A DNA stretch of 64,000 bases from an uncultured Bacteroidales bacterium (lineage in GTDB: Bacteria; Bacteroidota; Bacteroidia; Bacteroidales; Paludibacteraceae). Below the pieces are notes generated by a model. It was given only the letters and a program-made list of their open reading frames with translations, was not told the DNA's origin and ran no database searches. The stretch covers positions 1-64,000 of the forward strand of contig CACXCA010000003.1 of assembly GCA_902766045.1 (NCBI GenBank). The letters run 5' to 3'. The translations under genes and the position numbers were made by a program. Positions 28,401 to 36,582 of the stretch are shown here, in pieces; position 1 is the first letter of the stretch; every line of letters begins with the position of its first letter.

Positions 28401-28648
28401 TCTGGTTGTTCTTTCTTTATCACCTCTTCCACAAAATAAGGAGTGATCGGCAAGAAATAAACCTTATCTGCAACTCCATCCGAAGTTTGAATGGTTGCGA
28501 TATTAGGATTAATCAATACTGTGGAAATACCTTCCTCGCGCATTGCCTTCAGAGCCTGAGAACCAGAGTAGTCAAACTCTCCGGCTTGTCCAATCTTCAA
28601 GGCTCCAGAACCAAGCAAAATTACCTTTTTAACTTTCTGTGACTTCAT
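25427..28648 (-). CDS. carB: Carbamoyl-phosphate synthase large subunit
   Basis: CarB makes carbamoyl phosphate for pyrimidines and arginine from ammonia, bicarbonate and two ATP. At 1073 residues it is full length. It has two ATP-grasp halves, each opening with a glycine-rich loop (LGSGALKIGQAGEFDYSG and LGSGAYRIGSSVEFDWC), and a C-terminal MGS-like allosteric domain (about 930-1073) that in relatives senses UMP or ornithine. The small subunit gene carA, often adjacent, is not next to it here. The 5' leader carries a candidate attenuator. Confidence 0.97.
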   Translation of the reverse strand: MKSQKVKKVILLGSGALKIGQAGEFDYSGSQALKAMREEGISTVLINPNIATIQTSDGVADKVYFLPITPYFVEEVIKKEQPDGILLAFGGQTALNCGTELYVSGVLEKYGVQVLGTSVDAIMITEDRDLFVKKLSEIQAKTPVSQAVENMDDALAVAHRIGFPVMVRSAYALGGLGSGICTNEQEFKELCESALTHSKQILVEESLKGWKEIEFEVIRDKNDHCFTVVPMENFDPLGIHTGESIVVAPIISLTQEQITLLQDISKRVVRHIGIVGECNIQFAFNAETNDYRIIEINARLSRSSALASKASGYPLAFVAAKLALGYSLDQIGEMGTPNSAYVAPSVDYIIVKIPRWDLTKFVGVDREINSSMKSVGEIMSIGKSFEEIIQKGLRMIGQGMHGFVGNRDLEFEDLDKELSHPTDLRIFAIAAALEKGYSIEKIVDLTKIDKWFIGKLKNIVDYTKVLGKYNKIEDIPADVMKEAKRLGFSDFQIARYSENPQNNMEKEILRVRALRKKQGITPVVRRINTVASEHPELTNYLYMTYGADEHSIDYSYRNDKNIVVLGSGAYRIGSSVEFDWCSVNAVQTARKLGYKSIMINYNPETVSTDYDMCDRLYFDELSFERVLDVIDLENPKGVIVSVGGQIPNNLAMKLYRQNVPVLGTSPVSIDRAENRHKFSAMLDQLGIDQPRWGELTSSEDIDNFINEVGFPVLIRPSYVLSGAAMNVCYNREQMDTFLKMAAKVSKEYPVVVSSFLQNAKEVEFDAVAKNGEIIEYAISEHVEFAGVHSGDATLVFPAQKLYLETVRQIKKVSKKIAKELNISGPFNIQYLAKDNAVKVIECNLRSSRSFPFVSKILKRNFIETATKIMLDVPVEKPDSSTFDIEYVGVKASQFSFARLHKADPILGVDMSSTGEVGCLGADFDEALINSLVSVGYYVPQKGILVSSGDIRGKVDLLDSCKLLSSHGYKIYATEGTRNFLVEHGVEATAVSWPDENNHNVNIISLLQEHMVDLVINIPKNHTRRELTNGYKIRRSAIDHNIPLMTNARLASAFIKAFCEKDIKEIQIKSWQEY

Positions 28649-28660
28649 ATATATAATCGC

Positions 28661-28783
28661 TTAAATATTACTTTTAAAACATAAAAAAAGCGGGGAAAAA
28701 CCACCGCCAACACTAAATAATAAAAAATTGAAAAAACTTGTCTCTCCCTCCACATTCTTGAATATGTTTTGATATACAGACAT
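28661..28783 (-). CDS. Candidate 40-residue leader peptide of carB
   Basis: A short open frame from ATG 28783 to TAA 28661, lying wholly inside the carB leader and ending 12 nt before the carB start. Its product would begin MSVYQNIFKNVEGETS and is rich in phenylalanine (8 of 40) and leucine. The frame runs through a U-rich stretch (28736-28715, 17 of 22 bases T) and then through the hairpin and T tract at 28707-28683. I see no strong ribosome binding site, and I know of no matching protein family. The case rests on its placement, as in the pyrL leader of pyrBI. Confidence 0.5.
   Translation of the reverse strand: MSVYQNIFKNVEGETSFFNFLLFSVGGGFSPLFLCFKSNI
28683..28707 (-). terminator. Terminator-like hairpin inside the carB leader (attenuator candidate)
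   Basis: On the minus strand GCGGTGG and TCCCCGC form a seven-base stem with one mismatch and one wobble around a TTTT loop. Seven T residues follow. It lies 35 nt before the carB ATG, downstream of the promoter box and inside the leader ORF. Confidence 0.65.
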
Positions 28784-28833
28784 GATTCTAACTCAATTCT
28801 TTATTTCTTAATTCACATTTTGTTAATTGGGTG

Positions 28834-28841
28834 CAAAGTTA
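28834..28841 (-). promoter_or_regulatory. carB: -7 box of carB
   Basis: TAACTTTG on the minus strand, with a TTTG at 28864-28867 in a plausible -33 position. Transcription would begin near 28827, giving a leader of about 180 nt, long for this genome. Confidence 0.55.
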
Positions 28842-28924
28842 CACTTTTTTTCTATAACGAAAACAAATACGGCTTTAATAATTTCTTTTTTTTAAATGAA
28901 AGTCCGAACTTTATCCTAAAATTA

Positions 28925-28932
28925 TATATTTG
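28925..28932 (+). promoter_or_regulatory. -7 box of the glucosaminidase gene
   Basis: TATATTTG, 35 bases before the ATG at 28968. It is divergent from the carB promoter. Confidence 0.6.
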
Positions 28933-28967
28933 CAGATTAATGTAAACACAATATAATTCATCATTTT

Positions 28968-29909
28968 ATGAGATATTTCACTCAATTACTTTTACTGTTA
29001 ACTCTTTGCTGTTACACACATGCGCAATCGTATCAATCTGCTGAAACAACCGCCTATATAAAGAAATATCACAAAACAGCCATTCGTGAGATGTACCAAT
29101 ACAAAATACCTGCCAGCATCACATTAGCGCAGGGAATCCTGGAATCCGCCAGTGGGAAAAGCGATCTGGCAATCAAAGCCAACAATCACTTTGGCATCAA
29201 ATGCTCGGGCGATTATTCAGGCAAAAAATATTATAAGGATGATGATAAGAAGAATGATTGTTTCCGCTGTTATATTCACGCCGATGAATCATTCCGCGAC
29301 CATTCAATCTTTCTTACCAAACCTCGATATGCTGATCTTTTTAAACTTAAAACTACCGATTATAAAGGATGGGCGAAAGGATTAAAAGCGGCAGGGTATG
29401 CCACTAATCCTAAATACCCTTCGTTGCTCATTGAGATTATCGAACAAAATAACTTATCGGAATACGATAAAAACCCAGAGAAATACATCTCTAAAAAAGA
29501 AGCGGAAGATTACTCTCTACTCAAAGGCAAATTGTCGCCCGAAGGATCCCTCAAAGAAAATGTCGTCATTGCTCCAGCCGTCAAGAGAAACAAGATAAAT
29601 GGTGTGAAATGCATACAGATAAAACAAGGAGACACATTCTATAGCCTATCCAAACAACTTGGCATGAGCATTGAGGAACTGAAAAGAATCAACGACTTCC
29701 CTTCCAACTACACATTAAAGACCGGAGAGTTCCTATTCATCGAAGAGAAGAAAAAGAAAAACAAAGACTTTGATACACACACGGCCTCTCAAGGGGAAAC
29801 TTGGTTGTCTATCTCTCAGCTGTATGGTATTCAAAAGGATCGTCTTAAGAAAATGAACAAAGCCAAAGGAGAGTCTATTCCCGCAGGTAAAATTATACGT
29901 CTTCACTGA
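28968..29909 (+). CDS. Secreted N-acetylglucosaminidase (GH73) with two LysM domains
   Basis: A 313-residue autolysin-type enzyme that should cut peptidoglycan glycan strands. A signal peptide (ending near THAQ) is followed by a GH73 domain at about 30-165 with the family pattern ITLAQGILESASGKSDLA and NNHFGIKC. The glutamate of QGILESASG is the likely catalytic acid. Two LysM peptidoglycan-binding repeats follow (about 210-255 and 268-312: IKQGDTFYSLSKQLGMS and ASQGETWLSISQLYGIQ). It shares its strand with the CpsB-type phosphatase 18 bp downstream. Confidence 0.93.
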   Translation: MRYFTQLLLLLTLCCYTHAQSYQSAETTAYIKKYHKTAIREMYQYKIPASITLAQGILESASGKSDLAIKANNHFGIKCSGDYSGKKYYKDDDKKNDCFRCYIHADESFRDHSIFLTKPRYADLFKLKTTDYKGWAKGLKAAGYATNPKYPSLLIEIIEQNNLSEYDKNPEKYISKKEAEDYSLLKGKLSPEGSLKENVVIAPAVKRNKINGVKCIQIKQGDTFYSLSKQLGMSIEELKRINDFPSNYTLKTGEFLFIEEKKKKNKDFDTHTASQGETWLSISQLYGIQKDRLKKMNKAKGESIPAGKIIRLH

Positions 29910-29927
29910 TTTTTAGTTTATTCGAGC

Positions 29928-30632
29928 ATGAGTTTATTGGATTTCTTATCTTCAAAAATAACCGTCGAGAAAGCTGCGCTTTACAACGGTCTGATTGATT
30001 ATCATTCTCACATTCTACCCAATGTAGATGATGGCGTAAAAACTATCGAAGAATCTCTTGCCATCCTATCTCTATATGAATCATGGGGCGTGAAAGAGAT
30101 TTACTGCACTCCTCATATCATGGAAGATATTCCTAATACATCATCTGATTTAAAAGAGCGTTTCTCAACTCTCCAGCAAGCATACAGCGGATCCATCCAA
30201 CTTCATCTGGCAGCAGAATATATGATTGATATGCTATTTACAGAGCGACTCAACTCAAAGGATCTTTTACCTTTAGGAAACGACCATCTTCTTGTCGAGA
30301 CATCCTATTTCTCTGCCCCTTCTTATTTCTATTCTGTTATCGATGCTATAAAGAGCGAAGGATTATGGGTGGTTCTAGCTCACCCAGAACGATATACCTA
30401 CATGAAGGAGAAAGACTATATTAGATTAAAGGAACAGGGCATCAAGTTTCAACTCAATCTGCACTCTCTGTGGGGTGCCTATGGATCATCGGCACAAACA
30501 AAAGCTGAGCAACTTCTATCCAAAGGCATGTATGATATATGTGGAACAGATATCCACCATATAGACAATCAAACTCCTCAGCAAAGAGTCCATAAGAATT
30601 GTCTCAATGCCTATCACATAATGTCTTTATAA
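29928..30632 (+). CDS. CpsB/YwqE-type tyrosine-protein phosphatase (PHP fold)
   Basis: A 234-residue metal-dependent phosphatase of the PHP superfamily. The motif YHSHILPNVDDG (His26, His28) and the later HPERYTYM and GTDIHH are the expected metal ligands. In Gram-positive and some Gram-negative bacteria this family dephosphorylates the tyrosine kinase that controls capsule polymer length. A partner kinase is not in this window, but the polysaccharide cluster lies 6 kb away. A role there is inference. Confidence 0.9.
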   Translation: MSLLDFLSSKITVEKAALYNGLIDYHSHILPNVDDGVKTIEESLAILSLYESWGVKEIYCTPHIMEDIPNTSSDLKERFSTLQQAYSGSIQLHLAAEYMIDMLFTERLNSKDLLPLGNDHLLVETSYFSAPSYFYSVIDAIKSEGLWVVLAHPERYTYMKEKDYIRLKEQGIKFQLNLHSLWGAYGSSAQTKAEQLLSKGMYDICGTDIHHIDNQTPQQRVHKNCLNAYHIMSL

Positions 30633-30645
30633 TAAAATAGGTGGA

Positions 30646-31110
30646 TTATTCTCCTTTCTGAAGCTCTTGAAGTTTCGCAGCCCAGATACGTGCAGCCGAT
30701 TCAACAATTTGTACGCATGGTCGTTTTGCATAATAGCTTGCATTACGTTCTGCTGGCTTATGACTTTCCTTTGCATCCTTGTCCAAGCCCAACAAATCAC
30801 GACACTTCAGGAAACCGTTCTCTCCTTTAAACTTCTCAGCCAACTCCTGCACAATACGATAATTTTCTCCTTTCCCTTCTGCATCTTTCGGATCTGTTGT
30901 GCCAAACTGCAAGCCTGCCAACAAAAACATTCCACAGGCTGCTCCACAGGTCTCCCGCATACGTCCGATACCACCGCCAAAAGAAGCCGACACCTTCAAC
31001 GCCTGCTCCTCTGTCAGTCCATATAAATCAGCAAATGCTGCTACAACTGATTGGGAACAATTAAAACCACTTTTGAAAAGCTCTACTGCTCTTGCTACTC
31101 TATCTTCCAT
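30646..31110 (-). CDS. C_GCAxxG_C_C family redox-type protein
   Basis: A 154-residue protein with the spaced cysteines that name the family: FNCSQSVV near residue 17, ETCGAACGMFLLAG near 53, and later FLKCRDLLG and RPCVQIV. Members are predicted to bind a metal cluster or form redox disulfides; no precise function is established. It has no signal peptide. Its promoter (31142-31149) is divergent from that of the helicase gene. Confidence 0.88.
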   Translation of the reverse strand: MEDRVARAVELFKSGFNCSQSVVAAFADLYGLTEEQALKVSASFGGGIGRMRETCGAACGMFLLAGLQFGTTDPKDAEGKGENYRIVQELAEKFKGENGFLKCRDLLGLDKDAKESHKPAERNASYYAKRPCVQIVESAARIWAAKLQELQKGE

Positions 31111-31141
31111 AAAAATTATTTTATATCACATATTAATTACA

Positions 31142-31160
31142 CAAATTTAAAGTATATTTG
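31142..31160. promoter_or_regulatory. Divergent -7 boxes (redox protein and helicase genes)
   Basis: TAAATTTG on the minus strand (31142-31149) and TATATTTG on the plus strand (31153-31160) are three bases apart, so only one polymerase is likely to use the site at a time. Confidence 0.55.
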
Positions 31161-31178
31161 GCATACTAAAACGATATT

Positions 31179-34100
31179 ATGACTAAAAACTCACAATCTC
31201 CTAGATTAAAACTATATAGAGCCTCCGCAGGTTCAGGGAAGACCTATCGACTTTCCTTGGAATTTCTTAAATTATTAATCCATAATCCCTTCTGTTATGA
31301 TAAGATTCTAGCCGTTACGTTCACAAACAAAGCTACAACAGAGATGCAGACCCGAATCATGGCAGATCTTTATTCTGTAGCAAAAGGGTTGGACACAGGA
31401 TTAATCAATCATCTGAAAAAAGAACTAAATAAAGAAGCCAGTGAAAACGGACAAGAAAACTACTTCTCAGATGAGCTGATTAAAAACAATGCTCAAAAAG
31501 CACTTTTCAAAATTCTTCATGATTACAGTCATTTCCAAATAAGTACGATTGATAGTTTCTTTCAGATCATCCTTCGGAATCTTGCCCACGAACTGGGTCT
31601 CGGTGCTTATATCAACATCGTAATAGAATCGGATGATGTTCTCTCTGATGCCATCGATCTCATGAAAGAGAATTTCAGAACGAATGCAATCCTTCGTGAC
31701 AGAATTAACGAATATAGCAACGAAAAGACCGAAAACAATACACAATGGAGAATAGACAAGGATATGTTCACCATTGGTAAAAATATCTTCAGAGAAGTAT
31801 TCATGGAAAATGAAAAGGAACTGGAAGAAAAGCTTCGCGACCCTCTCATACTGGAAAACTTCAAAAAGGAAATCATCAAACTGAAGAAATTTCATGAGAA
31901 ACGGCTCTCAGACATGGCTCTAAAATTTGATAAGATACTAGAAGAAAACGACTTAACCGTTGATGACTTATCCAACAAGGAGAGAGGAGGCTATTCATAC
32001 ATTAACTCTATTAAAAAGAAGATATACGAGCCATTAGAATCTAAAAAAAGTGTGGCAAATTGCCTTGAATCACCTGAGAAATGGGCAAGTCAGAAGCATC
32101 CTCGTCAAAAGGAGATCATTGACTTGGGCGAAAAAAGACTGAATCCTCTCTTGCTTGAAACGGAGGATATCAGAAAAGAAAGCATCGTGCATATTCACTC
32201 CTGCAATAGCATATATAAACAACTCAGCCTACTTGGATTCGTCTCAGAGATTGCGGATGAAGTAAAGAATGTCAACCAACAAAGAGGTCAATTTCTATTG
32301 AGCGACACGCCTTCTCTATTAAAATCAATGATCGAGGATGATGACACACCTTTCATATACGAAAAGATAGGAACGCATCTCGAACACATCATGATCGATG
32401 AATTCCAAGATACAAGTGGAACGCAATGGCATAACTTCAAGCCTCTTCTTAAAGAGTGCATGGATCAAAACAACATGAACTTGATTGTAGGTGATCCTAA
32501 GCAATCGATTTACCGATTCCGAAACGGAGACTGGCGAATCATCAGTCACCTGGACAATGCGTTTACGGGCATCACCCCACACATCATCAACGCAGAGGAT
32601 AACTGGAGAAGTAAGGAAGTCATAATTCATTTCAACAATTCAATCTTTGCGCCGACGGACACAGAGAACTCTCCCATCCTATCCCCATTTCTCTCTCTCT
32701 TCGGTGGACATGCCTTATTGCAATCACTAAACACCATATACCAGGGCTCTAAACAAAATTGTCCTAAAGAAGAAAACAAAGGCAAAGGGTCTGTATCAGT
32801 TGAGTTCATTAACGCATCAAAGGACAAAGAGGAATCCGAGGAGTGGATGCTTCAACGCACGGTGGAATGGGTAACACAGCTTCAGGAACAGGGAGTCAAA
32901 GCCTCAGACATAACTATCTTATGTAAAAAAACCAAACACATAACAAAGATAGCCGAGTACTTCGCAGAATATAGAGATATGCATAAAGAAGAGATCCAGC
33001 AAAAAGGATTCTGCTACGACATCATCTCTGACGAAGCTTATCTCTTTGAATCCTCCACGGCCCTGAAAATGATTATCAACGCCATGAGAGTGGCTGTTCA
33101 GCCCGATGATGATATTCACATGATTGAATTATACTCTCAACTAAAAACAAGGGATTTCTCCTTCGCCAATCTGAACTACAAAGAGGAAGACGATTATGTA
33201 TCGCTGAAAACAAAGATTCAGACGCTGAAGAATATTCCATTATATGAAATGGTCGAAGAACTGTGTCGGATTCTCCACTTGGACGAAATGCCAGACCAGA
33301 CCTCTTTCCTCACAACATTCTTTGATTATCTGAACGATTTCATCTCCCGAAAATCCCCTGATTTAAGTCGTTTCATCGATTATTGGGAGAACTATTTAAA
33401 GAATCAAAAGATTCCTTTAGCCGACAATGCCAAAGGAATTCATATCATGACCATACACAAATCAAAAGGATTAGAGTTCCATACCGTCATCATTCCATAC
33501 TGCGACTGGGATTTGTATGGAGCAGACTCCCAAAAAGATCTTCTATGGTGCAAAACGGATCATCTGACACCTCCCTACAATCAACTTCCTATTTTACCAG
33601 TTAATTATCAAAAGGAACTCAAGGAATCTGTCTTCTCCGATGCTTATGAAGAGGAGACCATACAACAATTGGTAGATAACATTAATCTGCTATATGTCGC
33701 CTTCACCCGTGCAGTAAACAACCTGATTGTTCTCTGCAAGAAAAAAGAGGAGAAAAAAAATAAAAAGGAGGAGGAAGAAACGATTCCAACCACCTGCTCG
33801 GCACTATTAGAAGATCTATTGCGACCTAATCTTACATTAGAGACACAAGAACCGGATTTATCTGTAGTCAACTGCCATTATAAAATTGGCACCTTACTAC
33901 CGTCAGCAGAGAAAACGACCCTCGTCAAATCCGCCAATCCGTTCAAAGAAAAACCACGTCCTATCGAAGCCATTTTCCATACCAACAGGAGAACAGCCAG
34001 ATTCAGAAACTCCAACAAAGCATCTGAGTTCATCGAAGGAATCATTGACGCTGAGACAAAACAATCAGAAGCAATAAAAAAAGGTCTTCTGTTGCACTAT

Positions 34101-34505
34101 TTATTTTCGAACATCAATACCGAAAAGGATATTGTTCATTCCGTTCAACAATTGCTCGTCGAAGGTCTCATCTCATCCGAGAAAGAGAAACAAGAACTGA
34201 TTGAATATGCCACAGAGAAGATTCAACAACATCATGATTGGTTTCGAGATGGTTTGAAGCTATACAAGGAGTGTTCAATCCTGTCTCGCGATCTCCAAAC
34301 AGGAAGAGTGAAAATCAGTCGGCCAGACCGTGTGATCCAAGAAGGCAACAAAATGATTATCATCGACTTCAAGACTGGTAAAGAGACAGAAAGCAACCAT
34401 AAGAGATACCAGAAACAAGTAGATGAATATGCCCATCTACTGCAACAAATGGGGTATGAAACAGAGACACATATATGGTACTTAAACAGTGAAGAAGAGT
34501 TATAG
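31179..34505 (+). CDS. UvrD/RecB-type helicase-nuclease (AddA-like)
   Basis: A 1108-residue enzyme for double-strand break processing. Walker A is ASAGSGKT (residues 15-22), Walker B is IDEFQD (406-411), and later SF1 motifs include DPKQSIYRFRNGD and MTIHKSKGLEF. The C-terminal quarter ends in a PD-(D/E)XK nuclease-like part with IIDFKTGK near residue 1062. This order is that of AddA/RecB. The partner AddB gene, usually adjacent, is absent here; the next gene is ssb. It could work alone or with an AddB encoded elsewhere. Confidence 0.9.
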   Translation: MTKNSQSPRLKLYRASAGSGKTYRLSLEFLKLLIHNPFCYDKILAVTFTNKATTEMQTRIMADLYSVAKGLDTGLINHLKKELNKEASENGQENYFSDELIKNNAQKALFKILHDYSHFQISTIDSFFQIILRNLAHELGLGAYINIVIESDDVLSDAIDLMKENFRTNAILRDRINEYSNEKTENNTQWRIDKDMFTIGKNIFREVFMENEKELEEKLRDPLILENFKKEIIKLKKFHEKRLSDMALKFDKILEENDLTVDDLSNKERGGYSYINSIKKKIYEPLESKKSVANCLESPEKWASQKHPRQKEIIDLGEKRLNPLLLETEDIRKESIVHIHSCNSIYKQLSLLGFVSEIADEVKNVNQQRGQFLLSDTPSLLKSMIEDDDTPFIYEKIGTHLEHIMIDEFQDTSGTQWHNFKPLLKECMDQNNMNLIVGDPKQSIYRFRNGDWRIISHLDNAFTGITPHIINAEDNWRSKEVIIHFNNSIFAPTDTENSPILSPFLSLFGGHALLQSLNTIYQGSKQNCPKEENKGKGSVSVEFINASKDKEESEEWMLQRTVEWVTQLQEQGVKASDITILCKKTKHITKIAEYFAEYRDMHKEEIQQKGFCYDIISDEAYLFESSTALKMIINAMRVAVQPDDDIHMIELYSQLKTRDFSFANLNYKEEDDYVSLKTKIQTLKNIPLYEMVEELCRILHLDEMPDQTSFLTTFFDYLNDFISRKSPDLSRFIDYWENYLKNQKIPLADNAKGIHIMTIHKSKGLEFHTVIIPYCDWDLYGADSQKDLLWCKTDHLTPPYNQLPILPVNYQKELKESVFSDAYEEETIQQLVDNINLLYVAFTRAVNNLIVLCKKKEEKKNKKEEEETIPTTCSALLEDLLRPNLTLETQEPDLSVVNCHYKIGTLLPSAEKTTLVKSANPFKEKPRPIEAIFHTNRRTARFRNSNKASEFIEGIIDAETKQSEAIKKGLLLHYLFSNINTEKDIVHSVQQLLVEGLISSEKEKQELIEYATEKIQQHHDWFRDGLKLYKECSILSRDLQTGRVKISRPDRVIQEGNKMIIIDFKTGKETESNHKRYQKQVDEYAHLLQQMGYETETHIWYLNSEEEL

Positions 34506-34636
34506 TATCATCCAAAACAGAAAGCATCGGAACGTTTCTCTATTCATGATTAGCATTAGTTTTTGCTTAAACAGTAAATTTATGAATTCATCGAATAATT
34601 TTCTGCAATATAATTGGTAAGAATAAACTAATTTTC

Positions 34637-34644
34637 TACATTTG
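34637..34644 (+). promoter_or_regulatory. ssb: -7 box of ssb
   Basis: TACATTTG fits TAnnTTTG, 39 bases before the ssb ATG (34683). The rest of 34506-34636 shows nothing recognisable. Confidence 0.55.
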
Positions 34645-34682
34645 TAACGATAATTAATTATAAACTTTTTAAATAATAATCT

Positions 34683-35129
34683 ATGTCTGTTAATAAAGTA
34701 ATTTTAGTTGGCAACGTGGGGAAAGACCCCGACGTTAGGTATGTTGAAAAAGATGTTCCTGTTGCAAGTTTTCCTCTAGCTACTACCGAACGAGGATTCA
34801 AACGTCAAGATGGTTCAGAAGTTCCTGAGCGAACAGAATGGCACAATATTGTGGTATGGCGAGGGTTGGCCAAGGTAGCCGAAGGATATATTCGGAAAGG
34901 CACTTCACTATACATAGAAGGGAAACTACGGACACGTTCTTGGACAGACCAGAACAATATCACCCGCTACACAACAGAAGTGATAGCAGATCAGGTGGAA
35001 TTATTAGGAAAACGTCCAGATGGAGGAGTACCACCTCTTTCAACTTCAACTCCAAGCAATACAGTGCAACCAGCAGAACCACCTACTGCACCATTGCCTG
35101 ATTCACAAGAGGATGACCTTCCTTTTTAA
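34683..35129 (+). CDS. ssb: Single-stranded DNA-binding protein
   Basis: A 148-residue SSB. The OB-fold domain spans residues 1-110 (MSVNKVILVGNVGKDPDVRY, WHNIVVW, YIEGKLRTRSW). A flexible linker rich in proline, serine and threonine follows, then the acidic tip DDLPF that recruits repair and replication partners. The length is normal. It precedes gldE by about 120 bp with a hairpin between them. The ssb-gldE neighbourhood is common in Bacteroidota. Confidence 0.96.
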   Translation: MSVNKVILVGNVGKDPDVRYVEKDVPVASFPLATTERGFKRQDGSEVPERTEWHNIVVWRGLAKVAEGYIRKGTSLYIEGKLRTRSWTDQNNITRYTTEVIADQVELLGKRPDGGVPPLSTSTPSNTVQPAEPPTAPLPDSQEDDLPF

Positions 35130-35196
35130 AAAGGCAATCCTATTGTTTGTCTGTTCAATTATTTCTCAGACACACAAGAATATCAAGAATATTTTT

Positions 35197-35230
35197 TATA
35201 TTTGCAAGGACGGAAAAATTCCGTCCTTGC
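35197..35230 (+). promoter_or_regulatory. gldE: -7 box joined to a perfect 12-bp hairpin before gldE
   Basis: TATATTTG (35197-35204) runs directly into a perfect inverted repeat: GCAAGGACGGAA, three A, then its reverse complement (35204-35230). The hairpin lacks a T tract on the plus strand. It could end ssb transcription or modulate the gldE promoter. Confidence 0.6.
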
Positions 35231-35253
35231 ATGTTTAACAAAACTATACTTCA

Positions 35254-36582
35254 TTGGATATTCCTCTTTTAAACTCAATCGATTTTCTTTTTCAAGAACC
35301 CATGTGTTCTTATCTGTTACTAGGTATTGCCATATTAACTGCAATCATTTCATTTGTCGCACTTTCTTACATTTCATTTTTCGAATCGGAATTTTTTTCC
35401 CTCTCGGCCAGCGAAGTGGCAGAAGTAAGGCTCTCCGACGACCCAAAATTCAACAAGCTTAAAGAGCTATCGGAAAATCCATTAGACACATTAGGGAGCA
35501 TCATCATTGCACGTTATTTCTCTATCATCATTGCGATTGTTCTCTCTTCCCTTTCGTTATTTCAACTGTTCTCTGTCACAGGATTGCCCAATGGATGGAT
35601 CTATTTCATTATCATATTACTGTTATACATCCTCCTCTTCATCTTTGCCGAACTGATTCCGCAGAGAATGGTGACAAAAGCAAATCCTTATACGATCTGC
35701 AAAGGCGCACGCATCCTCAGTATTTTTGCCTTTATCTTCAAACCGCTTATTCATCTTGTCATCCACTCCACAGACATTATCGAACGAAGACTCGAATCAA
35801 GAACGCTCCGTAGTGTCGCTATTGATGATATATCAGAGTCTCTTCACATGGGAGACGCTGACTCTTCTGACGAAAAAGAGATATTACGAGGGGTCGTGAA
35901 CTTCGGGAAAACCAGTGTGGGGGAGATTATGCAACCACGTGTGGATATTGTAGATATCGACTATAAAAGTGACTTTGAAACTGTCCTGAAAATCATTCGT
36001 GAGTCAGAATACTCCAGACTACCGGTCTATGACGAGAGTATCGACTACGTAAAAGGTATATTGTTTATTAAGGATTTCCTTCAATATACCGATCAGAAAA
36101 AAGATTTCCAATGGCAGAACTTCATTCGCGAGGCTTATTTTGTACCTGAAACGAAAAAGATAGACGACCTCTTCAAAGAGTTTCAACAAAAACATATCCA
36201 CATGGCTATTGTGGTGGACGAATTCGGAGGCACCTCCGGTATCGTAACAATGGAAGACATCATCGAAGTTATCGTAGGGGATATCTGCGACGAACATGAC
36301 GAAGAAGAAAAACAGATCACCCAATTGGATGAAAACACCTATCTATTGGACGGCAAACTGCTCCTCTCTGATTTTTATCGCATCGAATCCATCGAGAAAG
36401 AGGTCTTCGAACCACTCGAAGGAGATGCCGATACGCTGGCAGGACTCGTCCTGGAACTGAAGGGATATATTCCGACAAAAGGAGAGATCATTGAAGTAGG
36501 CGACTATGTTTTTGAAATCGTTTCCGAAGACAAACGAAGAATAAAAGAGTTAAAACTGACTATAAATAACAAAAAAGCATGA
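35254..36582 (+). CDS. gldE: Gliding motility-associated protein GldE (CNNM/CBS family)
   Basis: A 442-residue membrane protein. It has four N-terminal hydrophobic segments (DUF21/CNNM, about 17-190), a pair of CBS domains (about 210-340, including [11 protein letters not shown] and [19 protein letters not shown]), and a C-terminal CorC/HlyC domain. Relatives bind adenine nucleotides and move Mg or other ions; GldE is needed with GldD for normal gliding in Flavobacterium. The start is TTG 35254. The nearest in-frame ATG (35302) falls inside the first membrane segment, and an in-frame stop is close upstream. Confidence 0.9.
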   Translation: MDIPLLNSIDFLFQEPMCSYLLLGIAILTAIISFVALSYISFFESEFFSLSASEVAEVRLSDDPKFNKLKELSENPLDTLGSIIIARYFSIIIAIVLSSLSLFQLFSVTGLPNGWIYFIIILLLYILLFIFAELIPQRMVTKANPYTICKGARILSIFAFIFKPLIHLVIHSTDIIERRLESRTLRSVAIDDISESLHMGDADSSDEKEILRGVVNFGKTSVGEIMQPRVDIVDIDYKSDFETVLKIIRESEYSRLPVYDESIDYVKGILFIKDFLQYTDQKKDFQWQNFIREAYFVPETKKIDDLFKEFQQKHIHMAIVVDEFGGTSGIVTMEDIIEVIVGDICDEHDEEEKQITQLDENTYLLDGKLLLSDFYRIESIEKEVFEPLEGDADTLAGLVLELKGYIPTKGEIIEVGDYVFEIVSEDKRRIKELKLTINNKKA

